Positions 8,379-17,362 are shown, numbered from the stretch's first letter. The stretch is 33,529 nt of DNA from Gemmatimonadota bacterium (GCA_028287225.1 JAQBPZ010000382.1:1-33529); one strand, 5' to 3'. Numbers and translations: made by a program. The notes: generated from the letters alone by a model not told the origin.

Positions 8379-8409
8379 GATATAACGATGAAGCCCCCCT
8401 CCCCGGCAA
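8379..8409 (-). promoter_or_regulatory. possible fabI promoter with leaderless start
   Basis: On the minus strand, TTGCCG (8409-8404) and TATATC (8384-8379) are separated by 19 bases, or by 18 if TTATAT is taken. A start about seven bases downstream of the -10 would fall on or next to the fabI ATG at 8374, which implies a message with almost no leader. The same pair TTGCCG-N19-TATACT occurs before the M28 peptidase gene. This is a match by eye only. Confidence 0.4.
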
Positions 8410-8540
8410 GCCCTTCCCTCCATGGGGTCCGCAGGTGAATCTCCAGCGGGGATCCTGGCGTTGCCTTGCGGACGGGCGCTGTTGCCGCGCACGCGACCCG
8501 GATCACGACGGGGCGCACGACCGCCGCCCCAAGGAGCCGC

Positions 8541-8978
8541 ATGGCCACCCTGCTGTACGTGGACGACGAGGAGATCATCGGGCGCGCCGTCGCGCGCTGG
8601 TTCGGCCGGCGCGGCCACACGGTGCACGTCGCGTCGTCCGTGGCCGCGGCGCGGCGGGTCCTGACGGAGCACGATCCCGACGTGCTCTTCGTCGACGTCT
8701 GGCTGGGCACCGAGAGCGGCTTCGAGCTGATGAGCTGGATCGAGGACTCCCGTCCCGAGCTCGCGTCGCGCGTCACCTTCGTGACCGGCGAGCTCGCGGA
8801 GGAACCCCGCAGCGACCGGGTCTGGCGCACCCTGGGCCGGCCGGTGCTCCAGAAGCCCTTCGATTTCGCCCAGCTGGAGGAGCACACGGCCATCGCCGTG
8901 GAGCGCGCGGGGTCGCCGGACACGATGCCCGAGCCTCCGGACTCGCCCCCGGATGCGGAGCGGCGCGCAGGCACGTAA
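8541..8978 (+). CDS. single-domain response regulator (receiver only)
   Basis: The 145-residue protein is a CheY-like receiver with no output domain. The acidic pair is Asp8-Asp9 (YVDDEE), the phosphoacceptor is Asp52 in VLFVDVWLG, the switch Thr is in FVTGE (Thr82), and Lys105 is in LQKPF. About 25 disordered Pro/Glu/Asp-rich residues follow the receiver. It would relay a phosphoryl group to a partner protein; no kinase is adjacent, and the hybrid kinase at 18775 has its own receiver, so the partner is unknown. The ATG at 8541 has a good ribosome binding site, AAGGAG at 8531-8536. The cardiolipin-synthase-like gene starts 12 bases after its stop, so the two are probably cotranscribed. Confidence 0.9.
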   Translation: MATLLYVDDEEIIGRAVARWFGRRGHTVHVASSVAAARRVLTEHDPDVLFVDVWLGTESGFELMSWIEDSRPELASRVTFVTGELAEEPRSDRVWRTLGRPVLQKPFDFAQLEEHTAIAVERAGSPDTMPEPPDSPPDAERRAGT

Positions 8979-8990
8979 CGTGTACGGATC

Positions 8991-10259
8991 GTGCGATCCG
9001 TGCCTCCCACCATTCCCGCTTCCACCGTGTCCGTCAACCCGGCCGAGGTCTCGCCGGCCGGCGTCGCGCCCCCCGCGTCCCCTCCCGCTGCAGCACCCGT
9101 TCCCGTGGCGCCCGACCGCCGGCTCACAGGGCCGGGCAGCGGGCCCGCGTTCGCGCGCGGCCTCTGGCGCATCGCCGCGGCCGACGTGTCCAGCGGCAAC
9201 CGGGTAGCACTGCTGCACGACGGGCCGGCCACCTTCGACGCGATGTGCGCGGCCATCGACTCGGCACGCGAGACGATCGTCCTGGAGGTCTACATCCTCC
9301 GGTCCGACGAGACGGGCCAGCGCATCGGCCAGGCGCTCGTCACCGCGGCCGCCCGCGGGGTGAAGATCCGCCTCCTCTCCGACTGGATCGGGATGCGCGG
9401 CATCAAGGGCAGCTACCTCGCGTGGCTGCGCCAGGCGGGGATCGAGCACCGTGTCTTCAATCCCCCGGGCCTCCGCGCCTGGTTCGGGCTCATCCCGCGC
9501 GATCACCGCAAGCTGCTGGTCGCCGACGCCGCGGTGGGGATCACGGGCGGCGTCGGCATCGGCAACGAATGGGTCGGCAAGACGGAACGCCACCGCGGCC
9601 ACTGGCGCGACACGGCCGTCCGCATCGAGGGGCCGGCCGCGCACGACATGCAGCTGGCGTTCGAGACGATGTGGGAACGCGCCCACAAGCGCGAGCGGCG
9701 CGGCTCCCACCGGCTCACGCGACGCATGGCGCGCGGCGCGCACCTGGACCCCGCCACCGCGGAGCCGGCGCTCGTCGGCATCGTGGAAGGCGAGCCCCTG
9801 CGCCTCCGCATCGCACGCGCCCTCCAGACCCAGGCCATCTCGGCGGAGCGCACCATCTGGATCGCGACCGCCTACTTCGCCCCGAGCTGGTCCGAGGTGG
9901 AAGCGCTCACCGGCGCCGCCCGCGACGGGGTGGACGTCCGCGTCCTCGTCCCCGCGCGCAACGACCACCGCTGGGTCACGTTCATCACGCGCCGCTACTA
10001 CCGCCGGCTGCTCACCAACGGCGTGCGCATCTTCGAGTGGAAGAACACGATGATGCACGCGAAGACGAGCGTCGTGGACGGCCGCTGGGTCCGCGTGGGC
10101 TCCACCGACTTCAATCCGCTCGGCGTCGCCATCAACTACGAGCTCGACGCCGTGATCGAGGACGCCGTCCTCGGCGCCCAGGCGGAAGCGATGTTCCTGA
10201 ACGACCTGGAGCACTCCACCGAGATCACGATGAAGAATCGCACGCGGCGGAAGTCGTGA
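8991..10259 (+). CDS. phospholipase D / cardiolipin synthase-like protein
   Basis: The 422-residue protein carries two HKD motifs typical of the phospholipase D superfamily: His172-x-Lys174-x4-Asp179 in DHRKLLVAD followed by GITGG, and His356-x-Lys358-x4-Asp363 in [25 protein letters not shown]. The GSTDFNPLG and IAINYE-like features are those of cardiolipin synthases, which join two phosphatidylglycerol molecules, or phosphatidylglycerol and another lipid. Unlike E. coli ClsA it has no N-terminal membrane helices; instead residues 1-45 are Ala/Pro-rich and probably disordered. That resembles the ClsB-type layout. The start is uncertain: GTG at 8991 or GTG at 9000, neither with a clear ribosome binding site. 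It closely follows the receiver gene. The substrate is inferred from family only. Confidence 0.85.
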   Translation: MRSVPPTIPASTVSVNPAEVSPAGVAPPASPPAAAPVPVAPDRRLTGPGSGPAFARGLWRIAAADVSSGNRVALLHDGPATFDAMCAAIDSARETIVLEVYILRSDETGQRIGQALVTAAARGVKIRLLSDWIGMRGIKGSYLAWLRQAGIEHRVFNPPGLRAWFGLIPRDHRKLLVADAAVGITGGVGIGNEWVGKTERHRGHWRDTAVRIEGPAAHDMQLAFETMWERAHKRERRGSHRLTRRMARGAHLDPATAEPALVGIVEGEPLRLRIARALQTQAISAERTIWIATAYFAPSWSEVEALTGAARDGVDVRVLVPARNDHRWVTFITRRYYRRLLTNGVRIFEWKNTMMHAKTSVVDGRWVRVGSTDFNPLGVAINYELDAVIEDAVLGAQAEAMFLNDLEHSTEITMKNRTRRKS

Positions 10260-10286
10260 CAGGTCAATCGCTCCAACGGCCAACTG

Positions 10287-10529
10287 CTTCAACGCAGAGG
10301 ACGCCCCGACACTTCGTGCGGGGTAAACTCCGGGAACGGCGAGGACGCAGAGGACTGCATTTCCCCTCCGCGTCCTCCGTGTCCTCCGTGTCCTCTGTGG
10401 TCAAATGCTCTTCAACAGCGTCTAACCACAGAGGGCACAGAGGGGGACGCCTGAGCGGCCTTCCTCTGCGTCCTCGCCGTTCCCGGAGTTTACCCCGCAC
10501 GAAGTGTCGGGGCGACCTCTGCGTTGAAG
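10287..10529. repeat. GCAGAGG-family long palindromic element (copy 3, fullest)
   Basis: This is the most complete GCAGAGG-type copy. The tips CTTCAACGC (10287-10295) and GCGTTGAAG (10521-10529) are inverted, and both arms carry the CCGACACTTCGTGCGGGG block and the GGAACGGCGAGGACGCAGAGG block. The centre pairs TCCGTGTCCTCTGTGGT with ACCACAGAGGGCACAGA. The whole 243 bases could fold into one long interrupted hairpin. It occupies most of the 310-base gap between the phospholipase-D-like and PAP2 genes, which point the same way. I see no gene in it. Confidence 0.9.
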
Positions 10530-10569
10530 CCGTTGATCTTCTGGAGCGCCAACACTCGATCGCACGGGT

Positions 10570-11409
10570 ATGAACCAGGCTCGATCCTCGCTGCTCGCCA
10601 TCCTCCTCCTCGTCTCGACGACTGTTGCCCCCGCGCTGCAGGCGCAGGCCGACTCCACCCGCTCGCGGCCGCTGTTCACCACCGGCGACGCGGCCCTCGT
10701 GGCTGGCATCCTGCTCGGCGCGCGGCTGATCCACCCGCTCGACGAACACTACCGGCTCCGGCTGCAGGACTCGTCGACGCAGGCGAACAAGAAGCTGCAG
10801 ACGCTGTCGGCCGCGGTGCGCGTGATCGCCGCGCCGGGCGCGTACATCATCGGCGGCACCCTCTACGGCGCCGGCCGCCTGGCGAAGAACCCGAAGCTCG
10901 CCCGGCTCGGCCTGCACGGCACCGAGGCGCTGATCGTCGGAGAGATCACCGCGACCACGCTCAAGGGGCTCATCGGCCGCGCGCGGCCGTACGTCGGCGC
11001 CGGGCCCGACGACTACGGGTTCATGCGCGGCTTCTCCAACAACGCCTTCAAGTCCTTCCCCTCCGGCCACTCCGTCGCCGCCTTCGCCGCCGCCGCGGCG
11101 GTCACGAGCGAGACGTCGCGGAACGCGCCCAGCACGCGCTGGATCGTGGGCACGGCCATGTACGGCGGCGCGGCGCTGGTGGGCGCGTCGCGCATGTACA
11201 ACAACCAGCACTGGGCCAGCGACGTGATCGTCGGCGCGGGCATCGGCACCCTCGCCGGCCTCAAGGTGGTGCGGTACCACGACTCGCACCCCGGCAACCT
11301 CGTGGACCGCTGGCTGCTCGCGGGCTCGCTCGTCCCCAACGGCCAGGGCGGCCAGTCGGTGCGCTGGTCCGTGATGCCGGACCTGTCGTCGCGACCGGCC
11401 GCTCGCTGA
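10570..11409 (+). CDS. secreted/membrane PAP2-family phosphatase
   Basis: The 279-residue product belongs to the type 2 phosphatidic acid phosphatase (PAP2) family, which dephosphorylates lipid phosphates or undecaprenyl pyrophosphate at the outer face of the inner membrane. All three phosphatase motifs are visible: KGLIGRARP (Lys132, Arg139, Pro140), PSGH at 164-167, and SRMYNNQHWASD (Ser207-Arg208, His214, Asp218). A signal sequence lies at residues 6-24 with a likely cleavage after Ala-Gln-Ala. The other hydrophobic segments surround the motifs. The start is ATG at 10570, just after a palindromic element. The 2H phosphoesterase gene begins 14 bases after its stop, suggesting one transcript. 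The lipid substrate is not determinable. Confidence 0.9.
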   Translation: MNQARSSLLAILLLVSTTVAPALQAQADSTRSRPLFTTGDAALVAGILLGARLIHPLDEHYRLRLQDSSTQANKKLQTLSAAVRVIAAPGAYIIGGTLYGAGRLAKNPKLARLGLHGTEALIVGEITATTLKGLIGRARPYVGAGPDDYGFMRGFSNNAFKSFPSGHSVAAFAAAAAVTSETSRNAPSTRWIVGTAMYGGAALVGASRMYNNQHWASDVIVGAGIGTLAGLKVVRYHDSHPGNLVDRWLLAGSLVPNGQGGQSVRWSVMPDLSSRPAAR

Positions 11410-11423
11410 GCCGCGACGACCGC

Positions 11424-11960
11424 ATGGCGAGCCGGATCAAGAGCGGGATCTTCATCATTGCCGAGATCACCGGCACCGAGGGCGAGCGAATCGTGGCCCT
11501 TCAGGCCGCGTACGATCCGCGCCTCCTGAAGCTGGGCCGCCCGCACGTGACGCTCGCCGGCTCCTCGGGGATGGGACCGATCGCGCCCGACACGACGGTG
11601 GCGGAGCTGGAGGAGCGCCTGCTGCCGATCGCGACGACGACCCCGCCGATCGTGCTGCGCTTCGGGCGCCCCACGCAGTTCATGCAGACGGAGATCGTGG
11701 TGCTCCCGCTCGATCCGCATGGACCGCTGCGCACGCTGCACGAGCGCATCAAGACGAGCGGTCTCCGCGCCGCCCCGCCGCGCTTCTTCTTCACCCCGCA
11801 CGTGACGCTCAGCCTCTACCGCGAGCAACCGCGCGACGTCCTCGCGAAGCTGCTCCGCGAGCGCTTCGACGAGCCGGTCACGATCGACCGGATCGAGTGC
11901 CACCTCACGAAGGACACCGGCGAATCGCGGCACCTCATCACGCTGCCTCTGTCGGGATAA
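11424..11960 (+). CDS. 2H phosphoesterase (2'-5' RNA ligase-like)
   Basis: The 178-residue protein has the two His-x-Thr motifs that define the 2H phosphoesterase superfamily: PHVTLAG (His41, Thr43) and PHVTLSL (His126, Thr128), about 85 residues apart as expected for the two-lobed fold. Members act on 2',3'-cyclic phosphates or 2'-5' linkages in RNA and nucleotides; bacterial ThpR is the best known. The length and spacing fit. The specific substrate is not known. The ATG at 11424 has no evident Shine-Dalgarno sequence and sits 14 bases after the PAP2 stop, so its translation probably depends on the upstream gene. There is no obvious functional link with the phosphatase beyond cotranscription. 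Confidence 0.85.
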   Translation: MASRIKSGIFIIAEITGTEGERIVALQAAYDPRLLKLGRPHVTLAGSSGMGPIAPDTTVAELEERLLPIATTTPPIVLRFGRPTQFMQTEIVVLPLDPHGPLRTLHERIKTSGLRAAPPRFFFTPHVTLSLYREQPRDVLAKLLRERFDEPVTIDRIECHLTKDTGESRHLITLPLSG

Positions 11961-11970
11961 CGTCAGCTGC

Positions 11971-12182
11971 CTCAACGCAGAGGGCGCCGAGGGGAACGGC
12001 GAGGACGCAGAGGACTGCCTTCGTACATTTGTTCTCCTGTCCTCTGTGTCCTCCGTGTCCTCTGTGGGAAAACGCTGTCGAAGAGCATTCAACCACAGAG
12101 GACACGGAGGGCACAGAAGGGAATGCCTGAGCGGCCTTCCTCTGCGCCCTCGCCGTTTCTCTCTGCGCCCTCTGCGTTGAAG
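11971..12182. repeat. GCAGAGG-family long palindromic element (copy 4)
   Basis: The left arm begins CTCAACGCAGAGGGCGCC and the right arm ends CCCTCTGCGTTGAAG, with internal matches GAACGGCGAGGACGCAGAGG / CCTCTGCGCCCTCGCCGTTT. The centre pairs TCCTCTGTGGGAAAACGCT with the region AGCATTCAACCACAGAGGA. It lacks the CTTCGTGCGGGG block of copy 3. It starts 10 bases after the 2H gene stop and ends about 36 bases before the decarboxylase start codon. Confidence 0.85.
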
Positions 12183-12218
12183 CAGTGCGCAGCCTGCGGT
12201 CAGCCTCCTGAGCTCATC

Positions 12219-13676
12219 ATGCCAGATACTCCATCGATCCTCGCCGACCTCGAAGCCGACACCAGCATCGCGGCCGCCAATCTCTTCACGGCGCTCGCCA
12301 CGGAGTATCTCGCCGAGACGGCGACGCGCGAGGGGCCGGTGAGCACCGGGCGCACGCGTGCCGAATTGAACCTGCGGTTCGACGAGCCGCTGCCGCGCGG
12401 CGGGATGGCGCTCGAGGCGGTGGTCGCACGGCTTCGCGACGAGGTCCTGCCAGACTGCAACCGCCTCTATCATCCGCGCTACGTCGGCCACCAGGTCTCG
12501 GCGCCGCTGCCGGCCGCCATCTGGACCGAGTCGCTCACCGCGGCGCTGAACCAGTCGTTGGCCGTCGCCGAGATGTCGCCGACCGCCACGGCGCTGGAGC
12601 ACCGCGTCGTCCGCTGGATGTGCGACCTCGTCGGCTACGGCGCGGCGGCCGGCGGCACGCTCACGAGCGGCGGCACCGAGGCCACCCTCACCGGGCTCCT
12701 GGCGGCCCGCTCCGCCGCCATCCCCGACGTGTGGACGAACGGCATCGGCGCCGATGCGCCCGTCGTCGTCTGCGGCGAGCACGCCCACTACGCGGTCTCT
12801 CGCGCCGTCGGTGAGATGGGACTCGGCCTCAGGAACATCGTCGTGATCCCCTCGCGTGACTGGCGCATGGATGTCGAGGCGCTCTCCACGACGCTCGACA
12901 CCCTGCTCCGGGACGGCCGCCGCGTGATGGCCGTGGTCGCCACCGCGGGCTCCACCGCCACCGGATCGTTCGACGACCTGCATGCCATCGGGACCCTCTG
13001 CGAGCGGCATGGCATCTGGCTGCACGTGGATGGCGCCCACGGCGCGTCGGCGCTGCTCAGCGGCACGCATCGCCACCGGCTGCGCGGGATCGAGCTGGCG
13101 CGCTCCATCGCGTGGGATCCGCACAAGATGATGCTCCTCCCCCTTTCCGCGGGCCTGGTGCTCGTGCGCGAGGAGCGCGACCTGGAGGGCGCCTTCGCGC
13201 AGCGCGCGCCGTACCTCTTCCACGGCGCCGACGAAGGCGAGCGGGTCTGGGACCAGGGCGTCCGCAGCTTCCTGTGCTCGCGCCGAGCCGACGTGCTCAA
13301 GCTCTGGGTCGCGCTGCAGCGGTACGGCGCCGACGGGCTCGGCCGTCTCTACGATGGCCTCTGCGACGTCGCCCGGGCGATGCACTCGGCCATCGAGGCG
13401 CATCCGTCGTTCGTCGCGCTGCATGCGCCGGAGTCCAACATCCTGTGCTTCCGCTGGATCGGCGACGGCAGCATGGGCGACGACGAGCTGGACGTCGTCA
13501 ACCGCGGCCTGCGCGAGCGCTACAACCGATCCGGCGCCGGCTGGATCACGGCGACGAACCTCGCGGGGAGGCGAGTCCTGCGCGTGACGATCATGAATGC
13601 CCGCACGACTGCCGCTGACGTCGAGGAAGTGATCGCCGGTCTGGCGCGCGAGGCCGGCGCGATGGGCGCTGTGTAG
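12219..13676 (+). CDS. group II pyridoxal-phosphate-dependent decarboxylase
   Basis: The 485-residue protein is a fold-type I PLP enzyme of the glutamate/tyrosine/aromatic-amino-acid decarboxylase group. The Schiff-base lysine is Lys303 in WDPHKMM, Asp271 in HVDGAHG binds the pyridine nitrogen, and the ring-stacking histidine lies in [12 protein letters not shown] (His188/His190). [12 protein letters not shown] (149-160) is the phosphate-binding loop. The whole length matches the family. Sequence inspection cannot separate glutamate, aspartate, diaminobutyrate and aromatic amino acid activity, so no gene symbol is given. I chose ATG at 12219 because the upstream in-frame ATG at 12123 lies inside the palindromic element and would add a repeat-derived peptide. 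The gene is probably transcribed alone. Confidence 0.9.
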   Translation: MPDTPSILADLEADTSIAAANLFTALATEYLAETATREGPVSTGRTRAELNLRFDEPLPRGGMALEAVVARLRDEVLPDCNRLYHPRYVGHQVSAPLPAAIWTESLTAALNQSLAVAEMSPTATALEHRVVRWMCDLVGYGAAAGGTLTSGGTEATLTGLLAARSAAIPDVWTNGIGADAPVVVCGEHAHYAVSRAVGEMGLGLRNIVVIPSRDWRMDVEALSTTLDTLLRDGRRVMAVVATAGSTATGSFDDLHAIGTLCERHGIWLHVDGAHGASALLSGTHRHRLRGIELARSIAWDPHKMMLLPLSAGLVLVREERDLEGAFAQRAPYLFHGADEGERVWDQGVRSFLCSRRADVLKLWVALQRYGADGLGRLYDGLCDVARAMHSAIEAHPSFVALHAPESNILCFRWIGDGSMGDDELDVVNRGLRERYNRSGAGWITATNLAGRRVLRVTIMNARTTAADVEEVIAGLAREAGAMGAV

Positions 13677-13681
13677 AACGA

Positions 13682-13768
13682 TTGAACCGCGGAGGACGCG
13701 GAGGACAGCCGCTCGGGACGCATCCAGACCGGCCAGTTCGGCCATCCTCCGCCTCCTCCACGGTCAAA
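13682..13768. repeat. short palindromic element related to copy 2
   Basis: An 87-base imperfect palindrome: TTGAACCGCGGAGGA on the left and TCCTCCACGGTCAAA on the right. The interior 'gctcgggacgcatccagac' matches the left part of the element at 2207-2438, so this looks like the same family with the long core deleted. It lies between the decarboxylase stop and cysK. Confidence 0.75.
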
Positions 13769-13845
13769 GGCTGTTGCCGCGAACAGGATGGAACCCGACT
13801 TGCCGAGCGCGGATACGCTCATCTCACCCTGAATCCAATCGCCTC

Positions 13846-14769
13846 GTGCTCGCCAACTCGATCCTCGACACCATCGGCAACACGCCCCACGTCCGCGTGA
13901 ATCGCCTGTTCACGGGCCTCAAGGCCGGCGCGTCGGTCTGGCTCAAGCTGGAGCGCGCGAATCCCGGTGGCAGCATCAAGGACCGCATCGGCATCGCGAT
14001 GATCGACGCGGCCGAGTCGGCCGGGCTGATCGGGCCGGGCAGCACCATCATCGAGCCCACGTCGGGCAACACCGGCATCGGGCTCGGCATGGCCGCCGCG
14101 GTGAAGGGGTACAAGCTCATCGTCGTGATGCCCGAGTCGATGTCGGTGGAACGGCGGCGCCTGATCACGGCGTACGGTGCCGAGCTGGTGCTCACGCCCA
14201 AGGAGCAGGGGACCAAGGGCGCCATCGCCCGCGCGCAGGAGCTCGTCGACGCCACGCCCGGCGCGTGGATGCCGATGCAGTTCGACAACCCCGCGAACGT
14301 GGAGATCCATCGCAGGACGACCGCACAGGAGATCCTCCGCGACTTCCCCGACGGCCTCGACTACCTGATCACCGGCGTCGGCACCGGCGGCCACATCAGC
14401 GCGGTGAGCGAAGTCCTCAAGGCGGCCTATCCGGGCTTCACCACGATCGCGGTGGAGCCGGCGAAGTCGCCCGTGCTGAGCGGCGGGACACACACGCCGC
14501 ACAAGATCCAGGGCGTGGGCGCGGGCTTCGTCCCGAACAACTTCAACCCCGCCGTGGTCGACGGCTTCGTGCAGGTCACGGAAGAGGCAGCCTTCACCTA
14601 CGCCGCCCGCGCCGCGCGCGAAGAGGGAATCTTCCTCGGCATCTCCTCCGGCGCGACGCTCGCCGGCGTCGCCCAGATGCTGCCAACCCTGCCGGAGAAC
14701 AGCCGCGTGCTCGCCTTTTGCTACGACACGGGCGAACGATATCTCAGCATGGAAGGATTGTTTGCATGA
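13846..14769 (+). CDS. cysK: cysteine synthase A (O-acetylserine sulfhydrylase)
   Basis: The enzyme makes L-cysteine from O-acetylserine and sulfide in the cytoplasm, using PLP. The 307-residue length is typical. The PLP lysine is Lys45 in [11 protein letters not shown]; the substrate loop PTSGNTG is at 71-77; the phosphate-binding loop is GVGTGGH; and the C-terminal SSGAT binds the PLP ring nitrogen. The motif set fits CysK better than CysM or cystathionine beta-synthase, and no CBS or heme domain is present. I chose GTG at 13846, since it gives the canonical N-terminus ([12 protein letters not shown]); an in-frame TTG at 13774 lies in repeat sequence. No clear ribosome binding site is seen. 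The aldo/keto reductase gene follows after 56 bases. Confidence 0.93.
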   Translation: MLANSILDTIGNTPHVRVNRLFTGLKAGASVWLKLERANPGGSIKDRIGIAMIDAAESAGLIGPGSTIIEPTSGNTGIGLGMAAAVKGYKLIVVMPESMSVERRRLITAYGAELVLTPKEQGTKGAIARAQELVDATPGAWMPMQFDNPANVEIHRRTTAQEILRDFPDGLDYLITGVGTGGHISAVSEVLKAAYPGFTTIAVEPAKSPVLSGGTHTPHKIQGVGAGFVPNNFNPAVVDGFVQVTEEAAFTYAARAAREEGIFLGISSGATLAGVAQMLPTLPENSRVLAFCYDTGERYLSMEGLFA

Positions 14770-14825
14770 CTCGGTCGCTCGGCGCGAAGCGCCGAAGCGT
14801 CCGGAAGCCATTCACAGGAGTCCGC

Positions 14826-15812
14826 ATGAAGCACCGCAAGCTCGGCAAAGACGCATTGACCGTCTCGTCCCTCGGTCTCGGTTGCATGGGGATGTCCGAC
14901 TTCTATGCCGGACGTGACGACGCCGAGTCCATCGCGACCATCCATCGCGCGCTCGACCTCGGCGTGACGTTCCTGGACACGGCCGACATGTATGGGCCGT
15001 TCACCAACGAGGAGCTCGTGGGGCGCGCGATCCGCGGGCGCCGTGACCAGGTCGTCCTCGCCACGAAGTTCGGGAACCAGCGCTCGGCGGACGGAGCATT
15101 CCTCGGCATCCGCGGCTCGCCGGAGTACGTGCGCAGCGCGTGCGACGCCTCGCTGAAGCGGCTCGGCGTCGATCACATCGACCTCTACTACCAGCATCGC
15201 GTGGACAGCACCGTGCCCATCGAGGACACCATCGGCGCGATGGCCGAGCTGGTGACCGCGGGCAAGGTGAAGCACCTCGGCATGAGCGAGGCATCGGCCG
15301 CCACGATCCGCCGAGCGGTGGCCGTGCATCCCATCACCGCGCTCCAGACCGAGTACTCGCTCTGGAGCCGCGACGTGGAAGACGAGATCCTCCCCACCTG
15401 TCGCGAGCTCGGCATCGGCTTCGTGCCCTACAGCCCCCTCGGCCGCGGCTTCCTGACCGGGCGGTTCACGTCGTTCGACGACCTGCCCGCCGACGACTAC
15501 CGCCGCAACCAGCCGCGCTTCCAGGGCGACAACTTCAGGAAGAACCTCGACCTCGTGGACCTCATCACGCAGCTCGCGTCGGCCAAGGGCTGCACGCCCT
15601 CGCAGCTCGCCCTCGCCTGGCTGCTCGCCCAGGGCGACGACATCGTCCCGATCCCCGGCACGAAGCGCGTGAAGTACCTGGAGGAGAACCTCGGTGCGCT
15701 CCACGTCACGCTGTCGAAGGACGACCTGCGCCGCATCGACGACATCGCGCCGAAGGGCGTGGCGGCGGGGACGAGATATCCCGAAGCGGGAATGGCAACG
15801 GTCAACCGCTGA
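14826..15812 (+). CDS. aldo/keto reductase
   Basis: The 328-residue protein is an NADPH-dependent aldo/keto reductase of the TIM-barrel AKR superfamily, closest in pattern to the YajO/AKR13-like group (start [22 protein letters not shown]). The catalytic tetrad is visible: Asp51 and Tyr56 in DTADMYG, Lys81 in LATKFG, and His124 in YYQHR. The NADPH-binding end contains VPIPGTKR. The physiological aldehyde or ketone is unknown. The start ATG at 14826 has AGGAG six bases upstream. It lies 56 bases behind cysK in the same direction and may share its promoter. The TGA stop codon (15810-15812) is part of the outer arm of the hairpin array that follows. Confidence 0.9.
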   Translation: MKHRKLGKDALTVSSLGLGCMGMSDFYAGRDDAESIATIHRALDLGVTFLDTADMYGPFTNEELVGRAIRGRRDQVVLATKFGNQRSADGAFLGIRGSPEYVRSACDASLKRLGVDHIDLYYQHRVDSTVPIEDTIGAMAELVTAGKVKHLGMSEASAATIRRAVAVHPITALQTEYSLWSRDVEDEILPTCRELGIGFVPYSPLGRGFLTGRFTSFDDLPADDYRRNQPRFQGDNFRKNLDLVDLITQLASAKGCTPSQLALAWLLAQGDDIVPIPGTKRVKYLEENLGALHVTLSKDDLRRIDDIAPKGVAAGTRYPEAGMATVNR

Positions 15813-16075
15813 CAGCCGGGCGGCGCGCGCTCCGCGCGACGCCTTGGCGGGCGGGTCGCGTGGAACGCGACCCTTGGCGGACGCGTGACCGTCGCTGCGC
15901 TCGGTCTACCGCTTGGCGGGCGCTCGCGATGCTCGCTTGACGGAAACCCCTCAGCCGTGCCGGCAAGGGCGGCGTAGCCGCCCGCCCGCCAAGGCGTAGT
16001 CCCGTCGGCGCCGCAGGCGCCCGGGACAGCCGCCCGCCAAGCACGACCGCGAAGCGGTCGAGCGCCCGGCAGTCA
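15810..16075. repeat. array of seven small hairpins with TTGGCGG linkers
   Basis: The outer tips are a 13-base inverted repeat with one mismatch: TGACAGCCGGGCG at 15810-15822 and CGCCCGGCAGTCA at 16063-16075. Between them are seven short stem-loops, near 15822-15840, 15855-15871, 15887-15906, 15926-15936, 15969-15982, 16007-16021 and 16045-16059. TTGGCGG linkers occur at 15844, 15873 and 15913; the complement CCGCCAA occurs at 15986 and 16034. The linkers pair across the array, giving a branched, cloverleaf-like fold. The stop codons of both flanking convergent genes (15810-15812 and 16075-16073) are the first three bases of the two tips. No gene is present. Confidence 0.9.
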
Positions 16076-16567
16076 AAGCGCTTTTCGGATCGCCGCGTCG
16101 AGGTCCTGCGTCCCGCCGACGCCCGTGTACACGACCTTTCCGTTCCGCCCGACGACGACGACGTGCGACGTCGCCGGCACGTCCCAGTTCCCGGTGGCCG
16201 CGCCGCGCGTGTCGTAGAGCTGGATGCCGGGCACCTTGTACTTGGCGACGTGGAGCTGCACGCGCCGCGGACTCTGGTTCACGTTCACCGAGACGCCGAT
16301 GAACTTCACCCGGCTGCCGTACTTCGCGTAGGACTTCTGGAGCGTGGGGAGCAGATGCTCACAGTTCTCGCACCAGGTGGCCCAGAACTCCACCACCGCG
16401 GGTCCCTTGCCGACGAGCTGCGCCAGGTCCACCGGCTTGCCGTCGAGCGTGGCGAGCAGGGCGCTCGGAGCGGCGCTGCCCAACGGAAGGCCGGATTCCT
16501 GGGCGCGGGCCGCCGCGGGAAGGGCGAACAGGGTGGCCAGGGCGAGGCAGCGGAGGGTCGTCGTCAT
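16073..16567 (-). CDS. TlpA/ResA-like thiol-disulfide oxidoreductase
   Basis: The 164-residue protein is a periplasmic thioredoxin-fold reductase. A signal peptide spans about residues 1-23 (cleavage near Ala-Arg-Ala-Gln). The redox motif is WCENC (Cys66, Cys69) in VVEFWATWCENCEHLLP, and the cis-proline loop is VPATSHVVVV. Such proteins reduce cytochrome c apoprotein or other exported disulfides with electrons from a membrane CcdA partner. That partner is encoded directly upstream: the ccdA TGA overlaps this ATG in ATGA (16567-16564), so the two are translationally coupled. The frame can be extended upstream through the ccdA region, but that extension has no membrane or secretion signal and is a shadow. 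The stop lies in the hairpin array. Confidence 0.9.
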   Translation of the reverse strand: MTTTLRCLALATLFALPAAARAQESGLPLGSAAPSALLATLDGKPVDLAQLVGKGPAVVEFWATWCENCEHLLPTLQKSYAKYGSRVKFIGVSVNVNQSPRRVQLHVAKYKVPGIQLYDTRGAATGNWDVPATSHVVVVGRNGKVVYTGVGGTQDLDAAIRKAL

Positions 16568-17271
16568 ATCAGCAGTTGTCCCATCTTCACGAGGTAGTAC
16601 TCGGCAGCGCCGAGCATGACGAGTGCGAACACCTTTTTTACCGTCACCATCCACGCACCAGCGCGAGGTAATCGCGCCAGTGACCCGCTCGACAGCCCAA
16701 CGACGATGAGCAGGGTGCACATCCCGATGGAGAAGGTGAGCAGGTAGAGAAAGCCCAGCGCGGCGCTGTGGGTCACCGTCACCCAGGTCAGCACCGCGGC
16801 CATCACCGGCGCCGAGCAGGGCGCGGCCACCAGCCCCGACATGGCCCCCATCCCGAACGCCCCCGAGAACCGGCCGGCGGTGCCCAGGTTGGCGGCGCGG
16901 GCCATGATACCCGCCGGCAGCCGTACCGGTACCACGTCCAGCATGCTGAGCCCCGCGAGGATCAGCACGTTCGCCATGGCGAAGTACAGCCAGGGATTGG
17001 TGCTGACGCTCCCGAACAGCGTCCCGGTGAGGCCCGCGAACACCCCGAGTGCCGAGTACACGAGCGCCAGGCCAAGGACGTAGGTGAGCGTCAGGAGCAC
17101 CGGCCGGACGCGGGACGCCGGCTCCCCGGCCGCCTGCCCGCCCACGATCGCGGCGGTGATCGGGATCATCGGGTAGACGCACGGCGTGAGGCTCGTCACC
17201 ACCCCACCCAGGAACAGCGCGGGAAGGGCGAGGGCGGGATTGCCGTTCAGAAGCTGGGCGAGATCGGACAC
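16564..17271 (-). CDS. ccdA: CcdA/DsbD-type cytochrome c biogenesis membrane protein
   Basis: The 235-residue protein has about six TM helices and passes reducing electrons from cytoplasmic thioredoxin across the membrane. The two essential cysteines lie in symmetric motifs: Cys31 in LTPCVYPMIPITAAIVGG and Cys152 in AAPCSAPVMAAVL, as in CcdA and the membrane domain of DsbD. No periplasmic domain is fused; the partner is the coupled TlpA-like gene downstream. I chose GTG at 17271, which gives the family's normal start (SDLAQLLNGNPALALPALFLGG); the open frame runs on for 53 codons upstream, into a palindromic element, without an ATG near the expected start. No ribosome binding site is evident, so the start is the least certain part of this call. 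Confidence 0.88.
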   Translation of the reverse strand: MSDLAQLLNGNPALALPALFLGGVVTSLTPCVYPMIPITAAIVGGQAAGEPASRVRPVLLTLTYVLGLALVYSALGVFAGLTGTLFGSVSTNPWLYFAMANVLILAGLSMLDVVPVRLPAGIMARAANLGTAGRFSGAFGMGAMSGLVAAPCSAPVMAAVLTWVTVTHSAALGFLYLLTFSIGMCTLLIVVGLSSGSLARLPRAGAWMVTVKKVFALVMLGAAEYYLVKMGQLLI

Positions 17272-17362
17272 AGGGAGGGGTGCGGGATGCTGGAAGCTAC
17301 CGGAAACGATGCCACAAGGCAGCGTTCGGTGCCCGAGCTCGTCTCGCCCTTCATCCCTTTCA

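Noticed and set aside
10287-10529. Insertion sequence with transposase
   Set aside because: Despite good terminal inverted repeats no element in the window contains a transposase-sized frame or motif; at most they are non-autonomous.
11013-13745. Long minus-strand open frame opposite PAP2, 2H and decarboxylase genes
   Set aside because: It spans three real genes and a palindromic element, has biased composition and no recognisable domain.
15810-16075. CRISPR array
   Set aside because: Repeat units are short, inverted relative to each other and carry hairpins instead of unique equal-length spacers; no cas gene is present.
16073-17182. Fusion of a thioredoxin with a long N-terminal extension
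   Set aside because: The extension is the out-of-frame shadow of ccdA; the ATG at 16567 is followed at once by a normal signal peptide.
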